From contig NZ_BMLW01000001.1 in the NCBI RefSeq assembly GCF_014645515.1, positions 558,001-622,000 on the forward strand: 64,000 bases of DNA, in the 5' to 3' direction. This DNA comes from Oceanobacillus neutriphilus. Its GTDB lineage: Bacteria > Bacillota > Bacilli > Bacillales > Amphibacillaceae. The notes under the pieces were generated by a model, which ran no database searches, was not told the origin of the DNA, and was given only the letters and a program-made list of their open reading frames with translations. Of the stretch, positions 44,677-53,168 are shown piece after piece. The stretch's first letter is position 1, and each line of letters opens with the position of its first letter. The translations under genes were made by a program, and so were the position numbers.

Positions 44677-45411
44677 ATGAAAATCATAAAAACCAAAAAT
44701 TATTCAGAGCTGTCAAAGGAATCATTTCGAGTTATAAAAAACACATTAATGAATTATAATAACCCTAGTATTAATACAACAACCGGAGCCAGTTATGATG
44801 GCACTTTTGAATTGTTAGTGGAAGCAATTAATAAAGAAAACTTACAGATAGATCATTCTATTTTTACTAACTTAGATGAATATATTGCAGAAAGAAATAA
44901 AAAATTTACAGTCTATACGTATATGCATCAAAATTTTTATGACTTAATTAAATCTAGACCTAAGTATATTGGTCTTATGGATGGTAGTGTAAATGATATT
45001 CAGCAAGAGATAGACCGTTATAATAAAGTATTAAATAAACACCCTAGAGACTTGCAAATTGTTGGGTTGGGAACTAACGCTCACTTAGCTGCTAATGAAC
45101 CTGGAACCAGTTTCGATTCTCGGCTTTTTCTTGCTGATAGTGATGAATCAACAATTCAAAGTACTATGAAATACCATAACCTATCTCGTAATGAAGCACC
45201 GACACAAATGTTAACAATGGGGCTAGCTGATATTATGGAATCAGAACAGATTTTAGTTGCTTCTTCTGGAACAAGAAAAGCTCAAGCAGTAAAAGGTGTA
45301 CTAGAAGGACCAGTAAGTGAAGACTGTCCAGCATCTATATTAAGAAAACACCCAAATGTTACTTTCATTATGGACGAAGAAGCTGCATCTTTATTGACTA
45401 AAAATTATTAA
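44677..45411 (+). CDS. Glucosamine-6-phosphate deaminase/isomerase (NagB) family protein with altered active site
   Basis: 244 residues. The fold matches NagB: TTTGASYDGTFELL (phosphate loop), TNLDEYI (Asp 67, equivalent to E. coli Asp 72), VGLGTNAHLAANEP, and MLTMGLADIMESEQILVASSG. E. coli NagB has GNDGHIAFNE with Asp 141, His 143 and Glu 148; here the matching positions are Asn 134, His 136 and Glu 141. So one of the ring-opening acidic residues is replaced by Asn while the others remain. Function may be deamination/isomerisation of a different amino-sugar phosphate, or a related sugar-phosphate isomerisation. GAGGAG precedes ATG 44677. Confidence 0.85.
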   Translation: MKIIKTKNYSELSKESFRVIKNTLMNYNNPSINTTTGASYDGTFELLVEAINKENLQIDHSIFTNLDEYIAERNKKFTVYTYMHQNFYDLIKSRPKYIGLMDGSVNDIQQEIDRYNKVLNKHPRDLQIVGLGTNAHLAANEPGTSFDSRLFLADSDESTIQSTMKYHNLSRNEAPTQMLTMGLADIMESEQILVASSGTRKAQAVKGVLEGPVSEDCPASILRKHPNVTFIMDEEAASLLTKNY

Positions 45412-45595
45412 TGAGTTTTGTTAATTTAAGAGAGATCGATTAATTATTTCGCATAAACAGAGCCACCACTATTTATGTCAAGTCCACTTGACCTAAAATT
45501 AAATTCGCATTTGAAGTCTACTTCATAGCCTCTTTTTGGCATATATAAATTGAAAGTAACTACTTTCAATTTATAGCGGAAAGGAGGCCATTTTT
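45412..45595. other. Short region before the IS21-like remnant
   Basis: Contains TGTCAAGTCCACTTGACC, an IR-like sequence (about 45477-45494), and the palindrome-like pair AAATTGAAAGTA/TACTTTCAATTT around 45547-45572 just before a GGAGG site. These may be the left end and promoter of the decayed element that follows. Confidence 0.35.
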
Positions 45596-45900
45596 ATGAC
45601 CAGAAAAATTCCAGCTAAGATAATTCTCGAATATCGGGCAATTGGGCGGAGATAAGCTCTGTCAGTGACATATTTCATCGTGTGGTTAAATTAAGCTTAG
45701 CGTACCAAGTGATGTATCTTCAACTGTTCCCAGAAAGATATCAATCCAAATTACTTTATGAAATACCAGTAATCAATCAAGGGATCATCATATATGAACC
45801 AGTTCCAAATAATACTAATAGTTTTATATTATTATTGAATGAATTAATCCATCAATTTCTTTTATATCAATTCCTTCATTAGGATTATCATTGTCTAAGT
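45596..45900 (+). pseudogene. Degenerate IS21-family IstA transposase remnant
   Basis: An open start (AAAGGAGG, ATG 45596, reading MTRKIPAKIILEYRAIGRR) is followed by a stop; in another frame come SSVSDIFHRVVKLSLAYQVM and, further on, LQLFPERYQSKLLYEIP. The LFPE-R-Y and following segments resemble the N-terminal part of IS21-type IstA. The trace is frameshifted more than once and ends within 300 bp; no istB is present. Nothing further is supported between 45900 and 46063. Confidence 0.5.
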
Positions 45901-46063
45901 AAGTATTATATGTTCATGATTTTGCTTTTGATGAGTGTTTCATATTTAACTCAGAATACAACAGCCTTTTTAACCTATTAAAAATGAACACCAAAAACGT
46001 CCGGATTAAATCTCTTTATTTTGAATTACCACTTTTTTAGGTTGAATCGCTTTATAATAGATA

Positions 46064-46105
46064 AAAAAAGCTCTGAGAAGCATCCCCTTCCCAAAGCTTT
46101 CAATT
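46064..46105 (-). terminator. Terminator-like hairpin after the small membrane ORF
   Basis: On the minus strand AAAGCTtTGgGAAG pairs with CTTCtCAgAGCTTT with three mismatches around a 6-nt loop, then a run of seven T. It lies about 25 bp after the stop of the 88-codon ORF. Confidence 0.6.
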
Positions 46106-46128
46106 ATTCTCTTCTTAAAATACTTTCA

Positions 46129-46395
46129 TCACTGCATCATAAACTTCCTGTAGATTTTTCCCACCCCTGCTTCTACTGCTGCAATGTAAGAACTCTCAAC
46201 CAATGAACCATCTATCAGCTTACCATTCGACTTCGACATCTCTATTTCTATCTCTGCATTCATTTTGGCACTATCAATATCGTAAAAAAGCAATACTCCA
46301 ACTATTACGGATAAAACATCTAAAAATGAGAAAAGTATAGAAATTGAAACAAAAAACCCCTGTATTCCTAATGTCATGTTGATTGTCATATCCAT
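46129..46395 (-). CDS. Small hypothetical protein with one or two membrane segments
   Basis: 88 codons. Residues 8-38 are hydrophobic (GFFVSISILFSFLDVLSVIVG), followed by an acidic amphipathic stretch. No clear ribosome-binding site precedes ATG 46395, which weakens the case for expression. The terminator-like hairpin in the right orientation supports it. It may be a remnant rather than a working gene; no family recognised. Confidence 0.3.
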   Translation of the reverse strand: MDMTINMTLGIQGFFVSISILFSFLDVLSVIVGVLLFYDIDSAKMNAEIEIEMSKSNGKLIDGSLVESSYIAAVEAGVGKIYRKFMMQ

Positions 46396-46525
46396 TAAGT
46401 ATACAGGAGGTGTTGAACTGGTAAAGCCTTTCGCAAAAGAAAGTAAAACTTTCCGCTCCTAATGATTTAGAGATTACAAGGCTGGTTCAAATTGAATGCA
46501 ATATTTAGTATGCTATTAAGAGGCT

Positions 46526-47932
46526 TTATATATTTGTGATTTTAAACTTACCATAAAAATATGTGCCACAGAAAGAAAGTACAAAACTTAAGAACATACA
46601 AACAAAAAATGTTGGCCAAAATTCAAATGGAATGGAGAGAAAACCCGGTAACCCGCTAATTCCAACTGATGTAGCTATTATATGTTGCGTAGCCATGAAA
46701 CCGCCCACTAAACCTGAAGTGAAAATGGCAAATACAAATGGAAATTTATATTTCAAGTTTACTCCAAACATTGCTGGCTCTGTAATCCCCATATATGCCG
46801 ACAATCCAGCTGCTAAACCCACGCCTTTAAGCTTTTTATCTTTGATTAAGACATTCATAGCTATTGCTGCTGAACCTTGAGCGATGCTCGACATAACACC
46901 AATCGGCCATATATAGTCTCCACCATTTGCCATTAACTGAATATGAATTGGTAAAAACGCATGATGCATCCCTGTAACAATTAATGGTGCTAAACCAAGT
47001 CCATAAGCAATACCGCCTAAAAATGGAATACGTGTAAATAACCAAACAATCCCCGCCACAAGTGTATTACCAATTGCGATTGTTATAGGTGCAATTACAA
47101 TAAAAGTTAATAAACTAGTAAATAAAATAGCCACTGGTGCAACAACTAGCAGTTGAATAGTTTCTGGTATTCTTTTCTTCAAAAATAATTCGGTCTTTGC
47201 TAAAACGTATCCAGAAACAAGTGCTGGCAATACTTGAGCTTGTAAGCCCATTTTAGAGATAGTCATTCCAAAAATTGTCCATTGAGGAATATCTCCAGAT
47301 GTTACCGCTTCACCATAATCCCAAGCATTCATTAAATCTGGATGAACAAAGACAAGCCCTAAAACAATTCCCAATAAAGGATTCCCTTTAAAATATTTAA
47401 CCGTTGACCAAGTAATTAATGCCGGTAAAAATTGGAATGCAGTATTCGCGATCATATTAATAATACTTGCTAAATCTTCAATATTTGGATATGCATCAAC
47501 TAATGATTGTTCAAGAAAAATTCCCGGATTAGTTAAAAGATTATTTAATCCCATTAACAATCCAGCAGTAACTATTGCCGGAAGAATTGGAATAAAAACA
47601 TCTCCTAAAATCTTTACACCACGTTGGAAAGGATTTAGGCCTACTTCCGATGCAACTTCTTTTACTTCTTCTTTTGTCAATGATTCTAAGTCTGTTTGAC
47701 TCATTACTTCCTTATAAACAGATTCAACCTTCGAACCAATGATAACTTGAAATTGCCCATTTGTTACAAATGTTCCTTTTACATCTGGTAATGTTTCCAA
47801 AACATCTTTATCAATTTTTTCATTATCATGTAAAACAAAACGTAATCTTGTGACACAATGAGTCAGTGCAGCAATATTTTCTTTTCCTCCTACACCTTGA
47901 ATAATTTCTTTAGCTTCTTCTTGGTAATTCAT
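46526..47932 (-). CDS. PTS EIIBC component, sucrose/beta-glucoside superfamily, no EIIA
   Basis: 468 residues: EIIB domain with LTHCVTRLRFVL (Cys 26) and EIIC with about ten membrane segments (TGMHHAFLPIHIQLMANG; AYMGITEPAMFGVNLKYKFP). No EIIA domain is fused or adjacent, so phosphate must come from an EIIA encoded elsewhere, such as 19562-20053 or the EIIA domain of 42754-44625. It follows the GH3 gene by 1 bp, so glycosidase and transporter are co-expressed. Confidence 0.93.
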   Translation of the reverse strand: MNYQEEAKEIIQGVGGKENIAALTHCVTRLRFVLHDNEKIDKDVLETLPDVKGTFVTNGQFQVIIGSKVESVYKEVMSQTDLESLTKEEVKEVASEVGLNPFQRGVKILGDVFIPILPAIVTAGLLMGLNNLLTNPGIFLEQSLVDAYPNIEDLASIINMIANTAFQFLPALITWSTVKYFKGNPLLGIVLGLVFVHPDLMNAWDYGEAVTSGDIPQWTIFGMTISKMGLQAQVLPALVSGYVLAKTELFLKKRIPETIQLLVVAPVAILFTSLLTFIVIAPITIAIGNTLVAGIVWLFTRIPFLGGIAYGLGLAPLIVTGMHHAFLPIHIQLMANGGDYIWPIGVMSSIAQGSAAIAMNVLIKDKKLKGVGLAAGLSAYMGITEPAMFGVNLKYKFPFVFAIFTSGLVGGFMATQHIIATSVGISGLPGFLSIPFEFWPTFFVCMFLSFVLSFCGTYFYGKFKITNI

Positions 47933-47933
47933 A

Positions 47934-50066
47934 TTATTTAACCTCGATTCTTTCCATGTTATCCCACGAACTTTTTGAACTATTCCCTACCATAACTAAA
48001 TATTCTCCATTATCAAATAATTTATTAAAATTTTCATCAAAGTAGGTTAGGGTTTCTTTATTTATCGTGAAGGCTACTTGGACTGTTTCACCAGGTTCTA
48101 TCCATACTTTTTCAAAGTCTTTTAATTCCTGGACAGGGCGTATATATTGCCCATATTGCGCACCAATATAAAGTTGAATAACTTCACTGCCTCCCCTACT
48201 CCCAATATTTGTTACAGATGTAGAAACTAACCATTGATGAATAGAAATTTTTGATATTTTAATAGGAGCTATTTGAAACTCTGTATAACTCAAACCAAAC
48301 CCAAATGAAAACTCTGGCTCATTAGTGATATCGATATATTTTGATGTATTGAATTTATCCTCACGATAAGGACGACCCGTATTGAAATGATTGTAATAAA
48401 TAGGTATTTGCCCCTCATGTTTAGGAAAAGTTACAGTGAGCTTGCCAGAAGGATTCACATCCCCCATCAAAACGTTCAAAATAGCATTTCCTGATTCTGA
48501 GCCAAGATGCCACGCTTCGACAACAGCTTTGCTTTTAGTTACTAGTTTATTCAAAATCATTGGACGACCATTCATTAAGACAACTATTACATTTGAATTT
48601 AGCTGAGAAACCGAATTTAAAAATGCTACTTGTATTTCATCAATAGATAGAACTGCTTTAGATTTTGCTTCTCCAGATTCTATCGCCTGCTCTCCAAGAA
48701 ACAGAATAATTTTATCCATGTTTTGTATTTTTTGTTTTCCTTTTAAAGTGAGTGTTCCACGATGTTTAAACCAAGCAAATTCTTCTTCTAAACATTCATA
48801 GTTATCAATATTTATTATGCTATCCTTAATTGTAACTATTTCCTCTGATTTTCCACAACAAGACCAAGTATCGAGCATTGCTTGCTTATCAGATACAAAA
48901 GGGCCAAGGAAAAGAACACGCTCGTCCTCTTCAAGAGGTAACATAGCATCATCATTTTTTAATAGAACTATTGATTCCTCAGCAGATTTCCTAGCAATAT
49001 CCCTATGAAATACATGTTGGAATGTACTTGTTTGCCATGTTTTTTTGTCTGAACGAAAAGGATTTTCAAATAGCCCTAACATCTGTTTTAAAGATAGTAT
49101 GCGATAGACTGCTCTATCAAGAGCTTCTTCTGCCACGATACCTTTGTTAATCATTTCTTTTAGATGAGTAATATATAATTGTGATGACATATCCACATCT
49201 AATTGACAGTTCATTGCCATGCTAACCGCCTGTTGTTCATCTTTGCAATAACCATGAGCAAGTGTTTCTGCTAGAGCATTCCAGTCAGAAACTAGTAAAC
49301 CAGAAAAATTCATTTTCTTCCTTAACGTATCAATTAAAAGACTTTTATTCACAGTAGATGGTATACCGTTTAAAGCGTTAAAAGCACTCATTACAGTAAG
49401 AACACCTTCATCAAGTAAATGTTTAAATGGAGGTAAAAAAATGTTTGATAACTTGTACCAAGAAATATCTACAGTATTGTAGTCTCTACCTGCCTCAGAC
49501 TCAGAATAACCAGCAAAATGTTTGGCGCAAGCAATAATTCGATCCGTTTCTATTCTATTATTTGAGATATCTCCTTGGAATCCTTTGACTTTAGCTGCTC
49601 CAAATATTGAAGTTAAAAAGGTATCTTCTCCAAAAGATTCAGCAATCCTTCCCCAACGAGGATCACGACTAGCATCTACCATAGGAGCAAAAGTCCAATG
49701 AATACCTGCTGCCGATGCTTCTTTTGCAGCAAGTTCCGCAGTCTTTTCCATTAAAGCAGTATCCCATGAGCAAGATTCTGCCAATGGAATTGGAAATACT
49801 GTTTGAAACCCATGGACAACATCTTCTGCAAAAATCAATGGAATTCCTAATCTTGTTTCACTTACAGCAATATTTTGTAAATGATTGCACTTTTCAATAT
49901 TCTTTATAGACAAAAACGAGCCTACTTTTGATTCACGAACCATTTGTTCATAATGCTCTTCTTTCCCTCCGTAAATCGATGTTCCTATTTGATTAATTTG
50001 TCCAATTTTTTCGTCGATTGACATCTCTAATAGTAGGCCGTCAATAAATTTATTTGTTTTATTCAT
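47934..50066 (-). CDS. Glycoside hydrolase family 3 (beta-glucosidase/N-acetylglucosaminidase-like), cytoplasmic
   Basis: About 710 residues in the order (alpha/beta)8 barrel, alpha/beta sandwich and fibronectin III-like C-terminal domain, as in BglX. The nucleophile is Asp 261 in LLVSDWNAL; substrate-binding KHFAGY and GRDYNTVD are present. There is no signal peptide, so it works in the cytoplasm on a substrate from the adjacent PTS, presumably a phosphorylated beta-glycoside. GH3 enzymes paired with PTS are much less common than GH1 or GH4. ATG 50066 is preferred to an in-frame ATG 15 codons earlier; AGGTG lies about 10 nt upstream. Confidence 0.9.
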   Translation of the reverse strand: MNKTNKFIDGLLLEMSIDEKIGQINQIGTSIYGGKEEHYEQMVRESKVGSFLSIKNIEKCNHLQNIAVSETRLGIPLIFAEDVVHGFQTVFPIPLAESCSWDTALMEKTAELAAKEASAAGIHWTFAPMVDASRDPRWGRIAESFGEDTFLTSIFGAAKVKGFQGDISNNRIETDRIIACAKHFAGYSESEAGRDYNTVDISWYKLSNIFLPPFKHLLDEGVLTVMSAFNALNGIPSTVNKSLLIDTLRKKMNFSGLLVSDWNALAETLAHGYCKDEQQAVSMAMNCQLDVDMSSQLYITHLKEMINKGIVAEEALDRAVYRILSLKQMLGLFENPFRSDKKTWQTSTFQHVFHRDIARKSAEESIVLLKNDDAMLPLEEDERVLFLGPFVSDKQAMLDTWSCCGKSEEIVTIKDSIINIDNYECLEEEFAWFKHRGTLTLKGKQKIQNMDKIILFLGEQAIESGEAKSKAVLSIDEIQVAFLNSVSQLNSNVIVVLMNGRPMILNKLVTKSKAVVEAWHLGSESGNAILNVLMGDVNPSGKLTVTFPKHEGQIPIYYNHFNTGRPYREDKFNTSKYIDITNEPEFSFGFGLSYTEFQIAPIKISKISIHQWLVSTSVTNIGSRGGSEVIQLYIGAQYGQYIRPVQELKDFEKVWIEPGETVQVAFTINKETLTYFDENFNKLFDNGEYLVMVGNSSKSSWDNMERIEVK

Positions 50067-50140
50067 TATATATTCACACCTGCACTTTTTGTAATATAGC
50101 AACGTATTCATCTAGATGATATAATTATATTAACAGCTTT

Positions 50141-50154
50141 TGTTAACGGTTACT
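50141..50154 (-). promoter_or_regulatory. cre-like site upstream of the GH3/PTS operon
   Basis: Minus strand AGTAACCGTTAACA matches the CcpA cre consensus (TGWAARCGYTWNCW) at 12 of 14 positions. It sits between the GH3 gene and the divergent AraC gene, near the expected -35 region of the former (a TATAAT lies at about 50120-50125). It suggests glucose repression. Confidence 0.45.
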
Positions 50155-50208
50155 TTTAAAATCATCAACTTTTATTTCGAAATAGCAAACTAACGAAAGG
50201 AAGTTTAT

Positions 50209-51015
50209 ATGAGTTTAGAACCTATAAAATTAATCGCAACTTATTTTTTTAGCAGATCAATAGAAAACTATGATAGAGAAAAACTAGATAGAAGAACTGT
50301 AGATTGTTATGAAATAGAATTAATCACAGAAAGTAAAGGAGGAATGTTTATTGATGACAACTATTACAGTATTGAAAAAGGAGATGTCGTTTTTCGATAT
50401 CCTGGGCAAAGTACTCAAGGCATATTACCATATTCTTGTTACACTATTCGTTTTCAAACGACCGATCCTCTGTTGAAAGAACTTACCCAAGAAAGTATTG
50501 CTCCGATCTTTAATCGTAAAACGGTAAAACAAATTATACCAATTGTTGAAGGTATCTTTAATGAAAGTATAAATAAAAATTTATTATCGGAATATTTTAT
50601 TCAATTCCAATTAATAAAATTAACATATCTTTTATTACAGACATTTCACCCAAATTCCAAAAAAGCTTATTCAGAACAAAATATCCGTAATCTTTACGTT
50701 TCCGAGAGTATTTCTTATATACAAACAAATTGGAGTACAGTAAACATCGACGATTTAGTAATTAGAATTGGGGTAAGTAAGCCTTATCTGATGAAGCTTT
50801 TCAAACAGGAAACTAGCAAAACAATTCTTGAATATATTGATGAAACAAGGGTTCATCATATTAAAAAATTATTGATTTTTACTAATGACACATTAACAGA
50901 TATTGCTTTTAATAGTGGATTTAAAAGTTCGAGTTATTTTACTAATTATTTTTCCAAGCATACGGGCATTTCACCCAAAAAATTTCGTAGTCAATATACT
51001 AATATGATTAAGTAA
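50209..51015 (+). CDS. AraC family transcriptional regulator
   Basis: 268 residues: N-terminal cupin-like sensor (about 15-90, GGMFIDDNYYSIEKGDVVFR) and C-terminal AraC DNA-binding domain (about 165-265, with WSTVNIDDLVIRIGVSKPYLM and ISPKKFRSQY). It is divergent from the GH3-PTS operon across 142 bp and is its probable regulator. AAAGGAAG precedes ATG. Confidence 0.93.
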   Translation: MSLEPIKLIATYFFSRSIENYDREKLDRRTVDCYEIELITESKGGMFIDDNYYSIEKGDVVFRYPGQSTQGILPYSCYTIRFQTTDPLLKELTQESIAPIFNRKTVKQIIPIVEGIFNESINKNLLSEYFIQFQLIKLTYLLLQTFHPNSKKAYSEQNIRNLYVSESISYIQTNWSTVNIDDLVIRIGVSKPYLMKLFKQETSKTILEYIDETRVHHIKKLLIFTNDTLTDIAFNSGFKSSSYFTNYFSKHTGISPKKFRSQYTNMIK

Positions 51016-51082
51016 GATTAAAAAGTGATTATGACCTTTAACGCTCCTGGCAACTGAGGAGATGTATCTATGTTGATATTTA

Positions 51083-51331
51083 CCTATCCTACAGCCTATA
51101 GCTGATGTATTAGGGATGACTCAACAAGTATTAATCACAGCTATTGGATTTGGCGGAGGTTTAGGTAATTTAATAACACCTACTTTAGGAGTTACAGTCG
51201 GTTCAATAGCATTAGCAAAAGCAAACTTCAGCTCATGGATAAAATTTATGATGCCTTTATTTGTAATATGGACAATTGTAGGAGCAATTATCCTCTACTA
51301 TTTAGCCTCTATTGGATGGGTTGGATATTAA
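51083..51331 (+). pseudogene. Truncated C-terminus of a YfcC/AbgT-like membrane transporter
   Basis: About 80 codons with no ribosome-binding site, reading LPILQPIADVLGMTQQVL and then a glycine-rich loop and a terminal membrane helix (VIWTIVGAIILYYLASIGWVGY). The pattern PxLxPxADxLG and PTxGV matches the last segment of YfcC-type antiporter/uptake carriers of about 450 residues. The first ~80% is missing, so this is a decayed gene. Confidence 0.6.
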
Positions 51332-51541
51332 CAAATAAATAAAATATTCAGCTTTGAATTAATTGACTTTTTCAATAATTGTAAGATATCATTGTACCAA
51401 TTACCGTTTCTTACATTTAATTACAGAATACGGTTATCGTAGCAAGCACTCCAAAAAAGAATTACGAACACAAACGTAGAGTACTTTGTCAAAAGCAACT
51501 TTTTCTAAAAATAGGAATGAACAAGAGGAGGATTTTTTATT

Positions 51542-52195
51542 ATGAGTGACATTCTTTACAAAAAGTCTAATTTAAAACGATTGAAAGAACTATCAAAACT
51601 TGCTCCAGAAACGTTCCAAGCTTTTAATCAATTTGATCAAGCTGCATTAGCAGAAGGTGTTCTTTCAAAAAAATTAAAGGAACTTATTGCCGTTGCAGTT
51701 GCCCATGTCACCGGTTGCCCATATTGTATTGAATCTCATGTAGGAAATGCAAAAAAACTCGAAGCTTCCAAGGAAGAGATTTCAGAATCTATCATGTTAG
51801 CAACCGCCCTAAAGGCTGGATCTTCCATGGCTCATGGAATCAATGCTTTAAATGCTTTTGATAATATAGAAGATGACGAGCTTTACAAAAGTTCATATCG
51901 TGCACGGCTAAAGGAATTTAAAGACTTAAGTCCCGAAGCCTTTAGTAAGTTTGGGGAATTTGATAAAGCAGCGATGAAATCCGGGTTATTAAGCAGCAAA
52001 GAAAAAGAATTAATAGCTGTAGCAGTTGCTCACGTGACAGGATGCCCATATTGTATCGAAACTCATACAAAAAACGCAAAAAAATTGGGAGTGACATTGG
52101 AAGAGCTAGCTGAAAGTATTTTTGTAGCAACAGCTTTAAAAGCTGGTTCTGCTTTTGCTCATTCAGTAAATGCACTGAATGCATTTACTGAATGA
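51542..52195 (+). CDS. Carboxymuconolactone decarboxylase (AhpD-like) family protein, two tandem domains
   Basis: 217 residues made of two copies of an AhpD-like domain offset by 109 residues. Active-site CxxC-x3-H motifs: GCPYCIESH (Cys 59, Cys 62, His 66) and GCPYCIETH (Cys 168, Cys 171, His 175). Flanks such as KELIAVAVAHVTGCPYC are identical in both copies. Single-domain relatives form oligomers with peroxidase or decarboxylase-like activity; fusion gives two active sites per chain. A strong GAGGAGG site precedes ATG; a terminator follows. It is not part of a PTS operon. Confidence 0.93.
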   Translation: MSDILYKKSNLKRLKELSKLAPETFQAFNQFDQAALAEGVLSKKLKELIAVAVAHVTGCPYCIESHVGNAKKLEASKEEISESIMLATALKAGSSMAHGINALNAFDNIEDDELYKSSYRARLKEFKDLSPEAFSKFGEFDKAAMKSGLLSSKEKELIAVAVAHVTGCPYCIETHTKNAKKLGVTLEELAESIFVATALKAGSAFAHSVNALNAFTE

Positions 52196-52225
52196 TTTGG
52201 AAGAAATAATATAACGCCATAGCAA

Positions 52226-52292
52226 ATAGCCCTAAAAGAACCTTTTCCTAAAAAGACTCCATTAGGGCTATTATGCGTATTTTTTATACGCT
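52226..52292 (+). terminator. Terminator after the AhpD-like gene
   Basis: AATAGCCCTAA (52226-52236) pairs with TTAGGGCTATT (52263-52273), an 11-bp perfect stem, followed by ATGCG and then TATTTTTTATA. Confidence 0.7.
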
Positions 52293-52385
52293 TTGGATGC
52301 GACTAAAAACACTTAAATGGTTTATATTTTAAAGCTTACGAGCCTGTAAATATTAAAATAGATTCCAATAACTTCATTGCCACAA

Positions 52386-52709
52386 TTAACTACCACACTT
52401 TCTTGAAAAGTCCTGCCGCATTTCAATCATTTCAATAATTAATAATTTTATAGTTTCTGCACTCATAAACTGATCCTCTGCATGCATAAGCAAAAGGGTA
52501 ATATCCGTTTTTTCCCCGGCGGCTTCTTGTTGAATTAATTTGCTATGCACCTTGTGCCCCTCCAAAAGAAAGGTATTCCCTATCTCGATAGTTTCTTGGG
52601 CAGTTTTAAAATCCTTGTTTTTTGCATAAGCTAAAGCTTCCATAAATTTTGATTTTGCCGTACCTACGTTGCTGATTATTTCAAAAGCAATCAATTCATT
52701 TTCATTCAT
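52386..52709 (-). CDS. celC: PTS EIIA component, lactose/cellobiose family
   Basis: 107 residues, all helical. The phosphorylation motif LLLMHAEDQFMSAET carries His 76. It is a small soluble trimeric phosphate carrier for the EIIB encoded upstream. It is the last gene of the GH1-celB-celA-celC order. A GGGGAAAG site precedes ATG 52709. Confidence 0.93.
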   Translation of the reverse strand: MNENELIAFEIISNVGTAKSKFMEALAYAKNKDFKTAQETIEIGNTFLLEGHKVHSKLIQQEAAGEKTDITLLLMHAEDQFMSAETIKLLIIEMIEMRQDFSRKCGS

Positions 52710-52799
52710 TGACTTTCCCCTTCTCTGTAAATATGCGTAAAGGATGAGAGTGAAAAGGAACCATTTTTCAGGCTGTTAACCCTCTCTTATTCATGTACA

Positions 52800-53108
52800 T
52801 TAGTCCTTGTTTATTGATTTCAAGGCTTTATCCAGAACAGCTTCTCCATTTACACGTCCATAATCCAAGAAGTCAATAACCTCAATAGGAATACTATTCC
52901 CAACAGCTTTTTCTGCAGTGGATTTCAAATAACTAACCTGTGGTCCTAGTAAAACAATATCCGCTTTTTCCCAGTTTTCATTTAATTCGGCATCGGAGAC
53001 AGCCCATATCGTTACATCTTTCTCTTTTTCCTGAGCAGCCTGTTTCATTTTTTCTACTAAAAAGCTGGTTGACATTCCTTGATTACATACAAGTAAGATA
53101 TTATACAT
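52800..53108 (-). CDS. celA: PTS EIIB component, cellobiose (lactose/chitobiose) family
   Basis: 102 residues with the P-loop and phosphocysteine signature LLVCNQGMSTSFLVEKM (Cys 8). Receives phosphate from EIIA (52386-52709) and phosphorylates the sugar with EIIC (53169-54500). AGGAGATGACA precedes ATG. Confidence 0.94.
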   Translation of the reverse strand: MYNILLVCNQGMSTSFLVEKMKQAAQEKEKDVTIWAVSDAELNENWEKADIVLLGPQVSYLKSTAEKAVGNSIPIEVIDFLDYGRVNGEAVLDKALKSINKD

Positions 53109-53168
53109 ATTGTCATCTCCTAAAATGATTTAGTTACTCTTTGATTCTGTAAAAAAGTGAAGCATGTG

